A DNA stretch of 64,000 nt from Budorcas taxicolor (GCF_023091745.1 NC_068910.1:180289170-180353169); one strand, 5' to 3'. Shown: positions 31,570 through 44,357, numbered from the stretch's first letter. Numbers and translations: made by a program. Notes: generated by a model not told the origin, from the sequence alone.

Positions 31570-32010
31570 ATGCTTAAAAGGGTCTATTCAGATTTTTTGC
31601 CCATTTTAAAATCAGATTGCTTGTGTTTTTTTGTTATTGAGTTGTGTGGGTTCTCAATATACTTTGTATATTAATCCCTTATCAAATATTTTATTTCTAT
31701 CCTCTTATATTCAATGGTTTCCTTCAATATACAGAATTTTAGTTTGATGCAGTTCCATTTGTAGATTTTTGCTTTTGTTTCCCTTGCAGTTATAAAATAA
31801 ATAAGTTATGGAATGCAATGAAGCATGGGAAATACTGTCAATAATATTGCATTAACTTTGCAAGGTGACAGACCCAAACTGAAACTATTGTGGTGATCAT
31901 TTCACAGTGATCATCAATGATCACCACTGTATACAAGTATTAAATCACAATTTTGTGCAACTGAAACTAATATTAATATGATACTTTAAGTATTATATTA
32001 TAATTAATAT
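31570..32010. mobile_element. Two old L1 pieces in opposite orientation
   Basis: 31570-31800 is antisense L1 ORF2 (gcccattttaaaatcagatt, attaatcccttatcaaata, agtttgatgcagttcc). 31801-32010 is a sense L1 3' end (gaaatactgtcaataatatt, ttgtggtgatcatttcacag, gcaactgaaactaatatt). Confidence 0.65.
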
Positions 32011-32529
32011 AATATTTTAAGCAAAACAAAAACCTCTTTTTGACTTGTTTTGAGTATATTGTGAACAAAATTTAATTTAAAAAATCAGAATAAAACATCT
32101 GTAATATTTCACAGTTAACAGAAATTCATAGTTAGCTATAAGTTTAATGCTATTTCATCCTGTTCAGTGAAAAGAGATATATGAAAATTTAAATCTTCAT
32201 CTGTAAGTTCTATTTTTAATATAATATTCAAATTTGGAAATGAGTTTTTTAATGTAAATCTGTGCAGATGAATTCAGAAGCAATATGATGAAAGAATATT
32301 AACATCAGCAACCAGAAAGAATCATTTCCAGAAAGATGAGCTCCTTACAAATGTCACCTTGTGACCTGCCCAACTGTGTTACGAAAATAGGGAACTTGAG
32401 TTCTAAGGAAAATCAGGACCCAAGACCTAGAGAACCAAATAAAACCTTCATTACCTGTTATTCCACTAATGAATGTGTTTGGTGTCTGAAACAAAAGTCT
32501 TTCATTATAATTTTATTTTGAGTATTTTA

Positions 32530-32671
32530 CTGATGAGTTATGTAATTACTAGCTATATGACCATAATAAAGATTCTTGACATAATTACTTCATCAAAAGT
32601 ACAGCTGTGCTAATACTTCTCTTTCATGGTATTGTTTGAGTTAAATTAGGTAATGAACTTAGAAAGCTTAG
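32530..32671 (+). mobile_element. MIR SINE
   Basis: Sense MIR order: agctatatgacc, gtttgagttaaattaggtaa, aaagcttagcata. Diverged. The 32011-32529 stretch before it shows nothing recognisable. Confidence 0.5.
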
Positions 32672-33098
32672 CATACATCATCAAAAAGCCTACAGATAAT
32701 AAATGCTACAAGGTGTGTGGAGAAAAAGAAATCCTTCTACACTGTTTGGGTGGGAATGTAAATTGGTGCAACCACTATGGAAAATAGTATGGAGGTTCCT
32801 TTGTTGTTGCTGTTGTTTTAATAGCTAAGTAGTAGCTGACTCTCTTGCAACCCCATGAACTGTAGCCTTCCAGGCTTCTCTGCCCATGGGATTTCTCAGG
32901 CAGAAATACTGGAGTGGGTTGCCATTACCTTCTCCAGAGTATCTTCCTTACCCAGGCATTGGCAGGCAGATTCTTTACCACTGGGCCATCAGGGAAGCCC
33001 CATGGAGGTTCCTTAAAAAACTAAAAATAGAGATACCATGTGATCCAGAAATCCCACTCCTGGGAATACATCTGGAAAAGAAAAAAACTCTAATTCAA
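32672..33098 (+). mobile_element. L1 ORF2 fragment split by a SINE
   Basis: Sense ORF2 (gatgctacaaggtgtgtgg-like, ctacactgtttgggtggg, accactatggaaaatagtat), resuming after the SINE with ttccttaaaaaactaaaaat. It ends exactly where the L1-BT 5' UTR starts. Confidence 0.82.
32802..33001 (-). mobile_element. Bov-tA SINE nested in L1, with TSD
   Basis: Antisense unit flanked by atggaggttcctt (32789-32801 and 33002-33014), an exact 13-bp duplication of L1 sequence. Confidence 0.95.
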
Positions 33099-33737
33099 AC
33101 AGACAGATGGTCCTAAGATGGCAGAGGAATAGGATGGGGAGATCACTTTCTCCCCCACAAAAGAACATTTGAACACTGAGTAAATTCCATAAAACAATTT
33201 CTGAATGCCAGCAGAGGACATCAGGCAACCATAAAAGCAGCCCATTGTCTTCGAAAGGAGGTAGGAAAAAATATAAAAGACAAAAAGAGAGACAAAAGAG
33301 GTAGGGACAGAGCTCCATCCCGGGAAGGGAGTCTTAAAAAAGAGAGAAGTTTCCAAACACCAGGAAACACTCTCACTTCCTAGACTGTGGTGAGCCTTGG
33401 AACCACAGAGGGCAATGTAATCAGGAGGGAAAATAAATAATTAAAACCCTCAGATTATGTGCCCAACAGTAACTCCCCCAGTGGAGAAGCAGTGCAGATG
33501 CCTGCATCCACCACTAGCAAGTGGGGGCTGGGCAGGGAGGAGCAGGCTGCGTTGCTTAGAGTAAGGACTGGGCCTGAATGCCCCAAGGGCAATCTGAGGG
33601 AACTAACTTGGGCTAGCAAACCAGACTGTGGGATAGCTACCACACGAAAAGCCCTAACCTAAGACACCGCCAGGCTGGCTCACAGAACAAAGGACTGACT
33701 AGAGCTACGCAAAATGCCCTAACCTAAGTAACCATCA

Positions 33738-33859
33738 CTGACTCGATGGACATGAGTCTGAGTGAACTCTGGGAGTTGGTGATGGACAGGGAAGCCTGGC
33801 GTGCTGCGATTCACGGAGTCGCAAAGAGTCGGACATGACTGAGCGACTGAACTGAACTG
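33738..33859 (+). mobile_element. BovB 3' terminus nested in L1 5' UTR, with TSD
   Basis: ctgactcgatggacatgagt to gactgaactgaactg, only about 122 bp, bracketed by aagtaaccatca (33726-33737 and 33860-33871). Very short but genuine insertion. Confidence 0.93.
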
Positions 33860-35003
33860 AAGTAACCATCAGGCCCACTCACAATACAAAGGACTGAGCA
33901 GAGCTAGCCGGCTGGAGACCATCCCCCTTTGGTGACAGGCAGCCAGGGCTGGAAGGGGACAATCATGGCTCCAGAGAGGCATTATCTACCAAACTGCAAG
34001 CAGGCTTCATTGCTAACTAAGACTCCTTGGGATTCTGGACGGTCAACATCCGCCTGAGAAGGTGCACCAGTTATACACACAGAAAACCGAGCGGCAGGGA
34101 TGGGGGAGGCAATAAGTCGCAGTGACTGGGCTCACCAAACACCTGGTCACTGAGCTGCTTGGACCTGGGAAGGGCACAAAACACAGGCCCAACCGAATCT
34201 GTGCCTCTGAGGACTACCCAAGGACCTGAACCTGAGCGGCTTAGACCTGGACAGTGCATACAGCCCAGGGCCAGCCTCAGACAGTTCCCAGCAGAGCAAC
34301 CTAAAGCCTAAGCAGTGTAGACAGGGAAAGCACACACACTGTGAGCGGATGCAAACCCCGTGTGGCCAAGACACTGCGAACAGACGCCAGTGTTATTCGT
34401 TTGCAGTGTCCCCTTCCTCCCCACAGCTCAACTGAACAAGTGAGCATAAAAATGTGTCCACCACCGCCCCCTTGTATCAGGGAGGAAATTAGACCCTGAA
34501 GAGACCAGCAAACAGAAGAAGCTAAAACAGAGGGAACCTCCTTGGAAGTGACAGGTGCAATAGATTAAAACCCTGCAGTTAGTACTGAATACATAGGAAG
34601 GGGCCTATAGATCTTGAGAAATATAAGCCGGATCAAGGAACTATCCAAAAATGAACTGACCCCACACTGCCTATAATAACACCAGAGAAAGTCCTAGATA
34701 TATTTTTACTATTTTTACTATCATTCTTTATTTTTTTTAATTAAAAAATTTAAGTCCTCTATTACTCCTTTAATTTTAATTTTTATAACCTGCTATTAAT
34801 TTGCAAAAAAAAGAGACCCTATTTTTTAAAGCAAACTTCATATATATATATATTTTATAATTTTTGTGACTTTTTCCTTTAATATTGTATTTTTGAAAAT
34901 CCAACCTCTACTCTAGATTTTTAATCTTTGCTTTTTGGTATTTGTTATCAATTTTGTACCTTTAAGAACCCAATCTTCAGTATCCATTTTTACTTGGGAG
35001 CAA

Positions 35004-35440
35004 GATTACTGGCTTGACTGCTCTCTCCCTCTTTGGGCTCTCGTTTTTCTCCACCAGGTTGCTTCTATCTCCTCCCTCCCCCTTCTCTTCTCTACCTAAC
35101 TCTGTGAATCTCTTTGTGTGTTCCAGACGGTGGAGAACACTTAGGGAACTGATTACTGGCTGGATCTGTCTCTCTCCTTTTGATTCCCCTCTTTATCCTC
35201 CTGGCCACCTCTGTCTCCTTCCTCCCTCTTCTCTTCTCTGTATAACTCTGTGAACATCTCTGAGCGGTCCAGACTGTGGAGTGCACATAAGGAAGTGATT
35301 ACTGGCTAGCTTGCTCCCTCCTCTTTTGATTCCACCTCATCTCAGCTGGGTCACCTTTATCTCCCTCCTCCCTCTTCTCTTCTCCATGTAACTCTGTGAA
35401 CCTCTCTGGGTGTCCCACACTGTGGAGAAACTTTTCATCT
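35004..35440 (+). repeat. Three tandem ~146-bp monomers in L1 5' UTR
   Basis: Each monomer begins attactggc (35004, 35152, 35298), has a pyrimidine-rich tctcctccctcttctcttct block, then taactctgtgaa and a gtggag motif. The opposing L1 has two copies in the same place (39225-39503). Confidence 0.85.
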
Positions 35441-36883
35441 TTAACCTAGATGTTTTATCAATGGCACTGTATAGATGGAGAAGTCTTGAGGCTACTGTAA
35501 AAATAAGACTGAAAACCAGAAGCAGGAGGCTTAAGTCCAAATCCTGAGAACACCAGAGAACTCCTGACTACAGGGAACATTAATTGACAGGAGCTCATCA
35601 AACGCCTCCATACCTACACTGAAACCAAGCACCACCCAAGGGCCAACAAGTTCCAGAGAAAGACATACCATGCAAATTCTCCAGCAACACAGGAACACAG
35701 GCCTGAGCTTCAATATGCAGGCTGCCCAAAGTCACTCCAAACCTACTGACATCTCATAACTCATTACTGGACACTTCATTGCACTCCAGAGAGAAGAAAT
35801 CAGCTCCACCCACCAGAACACCAACACAAGCTTCCCTAACCAGGAAACCTTGACAAGCCACCCATACAACCCCACCCACAGTGAGGAAACTCCACAAACT
35901 GCCAGAATACAGAAAGGCCACCCCAAACACAGCAATATAAACAAGATGAAGAGACAGAGGAATATCCAGCAGGTAAAGGAACAGGATCAATGCCTACCAA
36001 ACCAAACAAAAGAGGAAGAGATAGGGAATCTACCTGATAAAGAATTCTGAATAATGATAGTGAAAATGATCCAAAATCTCAAAAACAAAATGGAATCACA
36101 GATAAATAGCCTAAAGCCAAGGATTGAGAAGATGCAATAAAGGTTTAACAAGGACCTAGAAGAAATAAAAAAGAGTCAACCAATAATGAATCATGCAATA
36201 AATGAGATCAAAAACACTCTGGAGGAAACAAATAGTAGAATAACGGAGGCAGAAAATAGGATTAGTGAGGTAAAAGAGAATGGTAGAAATAGATGAATCA
36301 GAGAGGATAAAAGAAAAATCAATTAAAAGAAATGAGGACAATCTCAGAGATCTCTGGGACAATGTTAAATCCCCCAACGTTCGAATCATAGGAGCCCCAG
36401 AAGAAGACAAAAAGAAAGACCATGAGAAAATACTTGAGGAGATAATAGTTGAAAACTTCCTTAAAGTGGGGAAGGAAATAATCACCCAAGTCCAAGAAAC
36501 CCAGAGAGTCCCAAATAAGCTAAACCCAAGGCAAAACACCCCAAGACACATACTAATCAAATTAACAAAGATCAAACACAAAGAACAAATATTAAAAGCA
36601 GCAAGGGGAAAACAACACAGAACACACAAGGGGATTCCCATAAGGATAACAGCTGATCTTTCAATAGAAACTCTTCAGGCCAGGAGGGAAAGGCAGGACA
36701 TACTTAAAGTAATGAAAGAAAATAACCTACAGCCCAGATTACTGTACCCAGCAAGGATCTCATTCAAATATGAAGAAGAAAATAAAAGCTTTACAGACAA
36801 GCAAAAGCTAAGAGAATTCAGCACCACCAAACCAGCTCTCCAACAAATGCTAAAGGATATTCTCTAGACAGGAAACATGAAAA

Positions 36884-39800
36884 GGGTTGTCGTGTTTTCA
36901 TTTTCATTTGTTTCTATGCATATTTTTATTTTTTTATTTCTTCTGTGATTTGTTGGTTATTCAGAAGCGTGTTGTTTAGCCTCCATATGTTTGTATTTTT
37001 AATAGTTTTTTCCTGTAGTTGACATCTAACCTTACTGCATTTTGATCAGAAAAGATGCTTGAAATGATTTCTGTTTTTTAAAATTTACCAAGGCTACATT
37101 TATGGCCCAGGATGTGATCTATCCTGGAGAATGTTCCGTGTGAGAGAAAGGTGAAATTCATTGTTTGGGGATAAAATTTCCTATAGATATTAATTAGGTC
37201 TAACTGGTCCATTGCATCATTTAAAGTTTGTGTTTCCTTGTTAATTTTCTGTTTATTTGATCTATCCATAGGTGTGAGTTGGGTATTATAATAATCCCAC
37301 TATTATTGTGTTACTGTTAATTTCCCCTATCATACTTGTCAGCATTTGCCTTACATATTGTGGTGCTCCTATATTGGGTGCATATATATTTATAATTGTT
37401 ATATCTTCTTCTTGGATCGATCCTTTGATCATTATGTAGTGTCCTTCTTTGTTTCTTTTCACGACCTTTATTTCAAAATCTATTTTATCCGATATGAGTA
37501 TTGCTGCTCTTGCTTTCTTTTGGTCTCCATTTGCGTGAAATATCTTTTTCCAGTCCTTGACTTTCAGTCTGTATGTGTCCCTTGTTTTTGAGGTGGGTCT
37601 CTTGTAGACAGCATATATAGGGGTCTCGTTTTTGTATTCATTCAGCCAGTCTTTGTCTTTTGGTTGGGGCATTCAACCCATTTACATTTAAGGTAATTAT
37701 TGATAAGTATGATTCTGTTGGCATTTACTTTGTTGTATTGGGTTTGAATTTATAAACCCTTTCTGTGTTTCCTGTCTAGAGAAGATCCTTTAGCATTTGT
37801 TGGAGAGCTGGTTTGGTAGTGCTGAATTCTCTCAGCTTTTGCTTGTCTGTAAAGCTTTTGATTTCTCCTTCATATTCAAATGAGATCCTTGCTGGGTATA
37901 GTAATCAGGGTTGTAGGTTTTTCTGTTTCATTACCTTAAGTATGTCCTGCTGTTTCCTTCTGGCCTGAAGAGTTTCTATTGAAAGATCAGCTGTTATCCT
38001 TATGGGAATCCCCTTATGTGTTATTTGTTGCTTTTCTCTTGCTGCTTTTAATATTTGCTGTTTGTGCTTGAGCTTTGTTAGCTTGATTAATATGTGTTTT
38101 AGGGTGTTTTGCCTTGGGTTTATCCTGTTTGGGACCTTCTGGGTTTCTTGGACTTGGGTGATTATTTCCTTCCCCATTTTAGGGAAGTTTTCAACTATTA
38201 TTTCCTCAAGAATTTTCTCATGGCCTTTCTTTTTGTCTTCTTCTTCTGGGATTCCTATGATTCAAATGTTGGGGCATTTAACATTGTCCCAGAGGTCTCT
38301 GAGATTGTCCTCATTTCTTTTAATTTTTTTTCTTTTTTCCTCTCTGCTTTATTTATTTCCACCATTCTATCTTCCACCTCACTTATCCTATCTTCTGCCT
38401 CTGTTATTCTACTGTTGATTCCTTCCAGTGCTTTTGATCTCAGTTATTGCATTATTCATTATTGATTGACTCTTTTTTATTTCTTCTAGGTCCTTGTTAA
38501 ACATTTCTTGTATCTTCTCAATCCTTGTCTCTAGGCTATTTATCTGTGATTCCATTTTGTTTTCAAGATTTTGGATCATCTTTACTAACATTATTTTGAG
38601 TTCTTTTTCAGGTAGACTCCCTATCTCCTCCTCTTTGGTTTGGTTTGGTGGGCATTTATCATGTTCCTTTACCTGCTGAATATGTCTTGGCCTTTTCATT
38701 TTGTTTCAATTGCTCTGTTGGGGGTGGCCTTTTGTGTGCTAGAAGTTTGTGATTCCTCTTTATTGTGGAGGTTGCTCCATGTCGGTGGAGTTGGACTAGT
38801 GGCTTGTCAGGGTTTCTTGGTTAGGGAAGCTTGTGTCAGTGTTCTGGTGAGTGGGTCTGGACCTCTTTTCTCTGGAGTGCAATGAAGTGTCCAGTGGTGA
38901 GTTCTGAGGTGTCTGTGGGTTTGGTTTCACTTTGGATAGCCTGTACTTTGATGCTCAGGGCTATGTTCTTGCATTGCTAGAGAATAAGCATGGTATGTCT
39001 TGCTCTGGAACTTGTTGACTCTTGGGTGGAGCTTGGTTTCAGGGTAGGTATGGAGGCTTTCGATGAGCTCTTGTCAATTAATGTTCCTTGGAGTCAGGAG
39101 TTCTCTGGTGTTCTCAAGTTTTGGATTTTGGCCTCCTGCCTCTGGCTTTCAGTCTTATTCTTACAATAGCCTCAAGACGTCTCCATACATACAGCACCAA
39201 TGATAAAACATCTAGGTTAATGGTGAAAAGATTCTCCACAGTGAGGAACACCCAGAGGTTCACAGAGTTACATGGAGAAGAGAAGAGGAGGGAGATAGAG
39301 GTGACCAGGAGAAGAAGGGGGTCAGTCAAAGGGGAGAGACCAATCTAGCCAGTAATTACTTCCCTAACTATTCTCCACAGCCTGGAACACCCAAAGAGAT
39401 TCACAAAGTTAAGCAGAGAAGATAAGGGGGAGGGAGGAGATAGAGGTGACCTAGGAGAGAAAAGGGAGAGTCAAAAGGGGAGAGAGCAATCAAGCCAGTA
39501 ATCACACCCCTATGTAAAAATAGGTACTGAAGATTAGATTCTTAAAGGTGCAAAATTGATAACAAATACAAAAAAGCAAAGATTAAAAATCTACAGTAGA
39601 GGTTAGACTGTAAAAAATACAATATTAAAAATACAAAACAAAATCAATCACAAAAATTATAAGAAATATATATGTGAAATTTGCTTTAAAAAGTGGCTTT
39701 TTTGCAAGGTAATAGTAAGTTATAAAAATGAAAATTTAAGGAGTAATAAAGAACTTTAAAAATTAAAAAATGATAATAGTCAAAATGTATCTAGGAATTT

Positions 39801-41265
39801 CTCTGGAGCTGTTGAGGGCACTGTGGGGTCAGTTCAGTTTCAGAGAGTTCCTTGTTCCAGCTTATACTTTTTCTCAAGGTCTATAGGCCCCTTCCAATGC
39901 TTAGTTAATGGTAACTACAGGGTTTTAATCTGTTGCACCTGTCACTTTCAGCATGGTTCCCTCTTCTTTATTTTGGCTTCTTCTGCTTGCAAGTCTCTTC
40001 AGTGTCTAATTTCCACCCTGACACAAGGGGGGAGAGGAACACTGCAAACAAATATCACTGGTGTGTGTAGGGAGTGCTCACAGTATATAGCACACTGGGT
40101 TTGCCCCAGCTCACGGCGTGTGTGCTTTCCCAGTCTACACTGCTCAGGCTCCAGGTTGCTCTGAAGGGGAACTGTCCAAAGTGGGCCCTGGGTTGCATGC
40201 ACTTTCCATGTCTAAGATGCTCAGGTTCAGGGTCTTGGGTACACCACAAAGGCACAGACACGGTTGGGCCTGCATTTTGTGCCCTTCCCAGGTCTGAGGA
40301 GCTCAGGCAACCAGGTGCTTGGCTAGCTCACTGTCCCAGGTGGGCAGTGAGTCTTAATCACCTACCCGGTCCCAGCCACTCCGTTTCCTGGGTGCACCAC
40401 AAGAGTGCTGTCTCAGGTGTGCCGTGTGTCTCCTCTGGGGAGCTGATCTCAGGCTGCCACCCTCCTGGCAGATGTCAACCGTCCAGGATCCCAGGAAGAC
40501 TTGGTTAGCAACTGGAGCCTGCTTACAGTTTGGTGGAGGATTCTGTCTCTGGGGCGAGACTGCCTCTTGCCTTCCAGCTCCGGGTGTGGCCCTTCTGCCT
40601 CTCAGCCTCCGGTGGGGGGAGGGGCCGGTCAACAGCCAGCTAGCTCTCCTTTGGTGTTCACTCAATCCTTTGCTCGGTGAGCCAGCCAAGCAATGTCTTA
40701 GGATAGAGCTTTTCAGGAGAAAGTTCCCTCTCTCATTTTTTCCCCCTCTCTCTCTGGCTATCCCACAGTTTGGGTTGCTATTTCACCTTAGCCCCTTCAG
40801 ATTGTCCTCAGGGCATTCAGGCCCAGTCCTTACCCTAAGCATGCAACCTGTGCCTCCCCCACTCACTGGTAATGGTCGCAAGTGTCTGGGCTATTTCTCT
40901 CCAGGGAGTTGTGGTTAAGGCACATATACTGTGGGGTTTCTTTCTTTTTACTTTTCCCCTCCTGGTTTTGTTGCCCTCTGAGATTCCAAAACTCCCCATA
41001 AACCTGCTGATGAAAGCGTTTCCTGATGTTTGGAAACTTCTCCTCCTTCACGACTCCCTCCACAGGATGGGTCTCCATCCCTAACTCTTTTGTCTCTCTT
41101 TTGTCTTTTATATTTTGGCTGCCTATCTGGGTGCCTGGTGTCCTCTGCCAGCATTCAGAAGTTGTTGTGTGGAAGCTGCTCAGCATTCAAATGATTTTTT
41201 GATGAATTTTTGTGGGATAAAGTGGTTCCCCATCCTATTCCTCCACCATCTTAGGACCACCTGTC
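36884..41265 (-). mobile_element. L1-BT 5' part: 5' UTR, ORF1, ORF2 start (right palindrome arm)
   Basis: Read on the minus strand: 5' terminus tggtcctaagatggtggagg at about 41262, 5' UTR, ORF1 ATG at 38699 (MKRPRHIQQVKEHDKC), ORF1 end near 37779, then the ORF2 endonuclease region to about 36890 (TRDTYRLKVKDWKKIFHANG, GSIQEEDITIINIYAPNIGA, HGTFSRIDHILGHK). ORF1 and ORF2 both carry frameshifts. Cut off inside ORF2, where it meets the other L1 at ggg. Confidence 0.9.
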
Positions 41266-41455
41266 TCTGCTTTTTAATATGCTGTCTAGTTTGGTCACCG
41301 ATTTTGGCCCAAGGAGCAAGCATATTTTAATTTCATGGCTGCAGTCAGTCACATCTGCAGTGGTTTTGGAGCCCCCTCAAAATAAAGTCTGTCACTGTTT
41401 CTGCTGTTTCCCATCTACTTGCCATGAAGTAATGGGACCGGATGCCACGATCTTA
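41266..41455 (-). mobile_element. BovB LINE ORF2 C-terminal fragment
   Basis: Antisense gtctctgctttttaatatgc through gcagtggttttggagcc to aatgggaccggatgcc. Truncated at both ends and abuts the 5' end of the right L1. Confidence 0.88.
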
Positions 41456-41514
41456 GGCTACAGTCCATAGGGCTACAAAGAGTTGGACATGACTGAGCGA
41501 CTAAGCACGCACAT
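41456..41514 (+). mobile_element. Bov-tA SINE 3' terminus
   Basis: ggctacagtccatagggcta to actgagcgactaagcacgca; only the last ~60 bp. Confidence 0.75.
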
Positions 41515-41679
41515 CCTGGATCTAAATACTGATTATTTATCAGACCAAGGACACATTCCAGGAGCTTGGAACACAGGGTATAGCTTTAGGCTAATGGAGT
41601 GAGATGTTTATTGAGAACAAGACGGTGGTCTCAGAGTTCTACACTGACTGCCTAGTAATTTATACCTCTAGTCCATAAC

Positions 41680-42400
41680 ACTGGAAACTACAAAACACTG
41701 TCAAAAGAAATTGGAAAATATTTAAATCAATTGAGAGATATACGTTTATGGATTGGAAAATGCACTATTTTCTACTTATTAATTCTCCTAAAATTAATGC
41801 AGAGACTCAATGAAATCTCATTTTTAAAATCTCAAAAAATTTGGGAGAGTGTTGGCAAATAGATTTTAATTTCTTTTTAATTACAAAGAACATAGAATAG
41901 CCAAGACAATTTAAAGAGGGACAAAGTTAGAGTATTTATCAAATCAGATTTCAAACAGTATAAAGATAAGTGAACTTGAATAGCAATAGAAGTATTCAAA
42001 ATGAAGTACACAGGGGGCAGAGGAATGGACAAATGAAATCTCAATGACCTCTGGGAAACTATAAATCAACTTAATTTGTGTAATTGGAGTTCTAGAAAGA
42101 GGTAGCAGATAAATTATTGGAGGGGGAAGATAATTTATTTGAAGTTAAAAAAGTCAAAAATTTTCCAAATCTGAAGAAAGCTATAAACTCAAGGACCCAA
42201 TAAGCTCAACAAATCCCCCCAGATTAATAAAAATATAAACCACAACAAGTCATGTCACAGTGACATTACTGAAAAACAATGATGAAAAAGGAAGTTTTTC
42301 AAATGAACCAGACATTAAAAGAAAGAAAATTACATACAAAAGGCCATAGATAAGAATGAAAATTTCCAAAAATAATCATTAGGGTCAATAGAAAAGATGT
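41680..42400 (+). mobile_element. Old L1M/HAL1-like remnants
   Basis: 41689-41960 resembles sense L1 ORF2 (gaaattggaaaatatttaaa, tatggattggaaaatgcac, agactcaatgaaatctca). 42020-42310 resembles L1 ORF1 (gacctctgggaaactataa, caaatctgaagaaagctata, aagctcaacaaatccccc). The region after 42400 to about 42900 is AT-rich and unclassified. Confidence 0.55.
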
Positions 42401-42911
42401 ATCTTCTTCATTTTAAAAATGCTTGAAAAGGTAAACTATTTAAAACAAAAATATTAATACAACGTTGGGTTGATAACACATATAGAATGAAATGTATGGT
42501 AACAGTAGCCAAAAAATAGGATGAAAGAAAAGGGAGTATACTGTTGTAAATTTTTGACATTCACATGTAGTAAGTATATTATTTGAACTTATACATGATA
42601 ACATAAAGATGCACATTGCTACTACGAAATAATAAAACCAAGACATGTATTTTAAAACCCAATAATGAAGAAAATGATTAAATTATAAATAATTAATCCA
42701 AAAAGCAACAAAAATGATGAAAAATGAGCAAATATGACAAAGAGGAAACAAGTCCCGAGATGATTTAATACCATCCATATACTTCTCCAGACATAACCTA
42801 AATAAATAATTTCCATATTATCCAAGAGCTCTGCTGTGATGTCCTATATTTATTAGGATATCTCTCTGACATTACCTATGACACAAACAGTATTTTAGCT
42901 TCTACAATTAT

Positions 42912-43133
42912 CTGTTGGACTTCTGGGTAAAGAACTCATCTGTCAATGCAGGAGAGATAAGAGAGGTGGGTTCGATCCCTGGGTGGGGAAGATTCCCTGG
43001 AGAAGGAAACAGCACCTCATTCCAGTATTCTTGACTGGAGAATCCCATGGACTGAGAAGTCTGGTGGACTACAGCCCATGGGGTTGCAAAGAGTCGGACA
43101 CGTCTGAAAGTGTCTTAGCACAGCGCACAGCAC
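42912..43133 (+). mobile_element. Bov-tA SINE
   Basis: gttggacttctgggtaaag start, core tccagtattcttgactgg, end cttagcacagcgcacagcac. Confidence 0.87.
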
Positions 43134-43687
43134 ATTGGACATCTGTAATGGAAGCTGTTTGCACCTGAGCTCAATAACAGATCAACAGTTGTCATTCAAA
43201 AATGGCAATGCTTTGCTACTGCATCAAGTTGATTTTGAATCTTGAATTCCAAAGTCACCCTTGGGTGGCAGTTTTGATTTCATCTGCAAGTGTCTGAATA
43301 ATGGATATCTCCAAAATCATCTGCGCATACCTGTTTTTTGTTCAGGATCCCAGCCAAATGCAGAACTATTTTAATATATAGTAGCTAGCAGGGTTTCTGT
43401 ATTGGTATCTACATCTACCAGTGTCTATCCAGTCGGCAGTGAATGTGCTTCTTTCTTACTGTTCATCAAACAGAGACACTCTTTTGTCCATACATTCATA
43501 GAATGTATCTCAATGGTCTGGATCAACTTATTCTTGGGAAATATAGGCTGCTTCCTGAATTTTAGGTAGTTTGATTAACTATCCTCAGCCAATCAACTGC
43601 ACTTTGGTTTTGTCCTCAGAGAGAAATTATCTTCATATTACTGAAACAATGAATTACATTCCTCTTAACACTCCTCAGATCAAAATT
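43134..43687. other. Intergenic, nothing recognised
   Basis: No gene or named repeat recognised; moderate base composition suggests an old, unclassified element or unique sequence. Confidence 0.35.
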
Positions 43688-43698
43688 GCCCCTAACAT

Positions 43699-43977
43699 GC
43701 TGCTGCTGCTGCTGCTAAGTCGCTTCAGTCGTGTCCGACTCTGTGCAACCCCATAGATGGCAGCCCACCAGGCTCCCCTGTCCCTGGGATTCTCCAGGCA
43801 AGAACAATGAAGTGGGTTGCCATTTCCTTCTCCAAAGCATGAGAGTGAAAAGTGAAAGTGAAGTCACTCAGTCGTGTCAGACCCTCAGCGCCCCCATGGA
43901 CTGTAGCCCACCAGGCTCCTCCAATCATGGGATTTTCCAGGCAAGAGTAGTGGAGTGGGGTGCCATTGCCTTCTCCA
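43699..43977 (-). mobile_element. Dimeric Bov-tA SINE with exact TSD
   Basis: Antisense dimer starting with (gct)n and containing two Bov-tA units joined by gagtgaaaagtgaaagtgaa. Flanked by gcccctaacat (43688-43698 and 43978-43988). Confidence 0.94.
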
Positions 43978-44145
43978 GCCCCTAACATAGTGGTGGCAAT
44001 ATTTGAGAAGGCTCAGATATCGTGGGGATAGACAATAAACATATACTGAAGTCCTGTTCAAATGAAGACATATTGTGTTTCAATTTTTTCTGAAGTTGGG
44101 GTAAAAAAGAAAGCACTGACTAAATCTGTAAGAGCATATTGCATG

Positions 44146-44357
44146 CGTGTGTGCTAAGCTGCTTCAGTTGTGTCCAACTCATTGTGACCCTGTGAGCTGC
44201 GGCCCACCAGACTCCTTTGTCCCTGGAATTCTCCAGGCAAGAATACTAGAATGGGTTCCTCTATGCTTCTCCAGGGGATCTTCCTGACCCAGGGATCAAA
44301 CTTGCATCTCCTGCATTGCAGGTAGATTCTTTACTACTGAGCTACCAGGGAAGCCCA
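44146..44357 (-). mobile_element. Bov-tA/Bov-A2 SINE
   Basis: Antisense unit from tgtgtgctaagctgcttcag to gagctaccagggaagccc. Confidence 0.9.

Larger units (their letters stand above)
33102..36886 (+). mobile_element. L1-BT 5' half: 5' UTR and ORF1 (left palindrome arm)
   Basis: Starts at the L1 5' terminus tggtcctaagatggcagagg. A 5' UTR of about 2.8 kb leads to an ORF1 ATG at about 35946 (MKRQRNIQQVKEQD). ORF1 stops after 34 codons and is frameshifted, then open again 36280-36867 (RRM and C-terminal domain: NVRIIGAPEE, FLKVGKEIITQVQET, ending LQQMLKDIL). Sequence ends just after ORF1 at ggg (36884-36886), where it meets the opposing L1. ORF2 and the 3' UTR are missing. ORF1p is an RNA-binding trimer; this copy is dead. 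Confidence 0.9.
33102..41265. repeat. Imperfect L1 palindrome, arms about 3.5-3.8 kb
   Basis: Arms 33102-36886 and about 37760-41265 are the 5' UTR plus ORF1 of two L1-BT copies facing each other. They are clearly homologous but differ by substitutions, indels, the nested BovB and the monomer number, so they are separate insertions. The 36887-37760 spacer is ORF2 of the right copy. Confidence 0.88.

Noticed and set aside
40074..40918. Overlapping 144- and 164-codon plus-strand frames as a gene
   Set aside because: They lie antisense in the GC-rich 5' UTR of the right L1-BT; the low stop density there is due to base composition.
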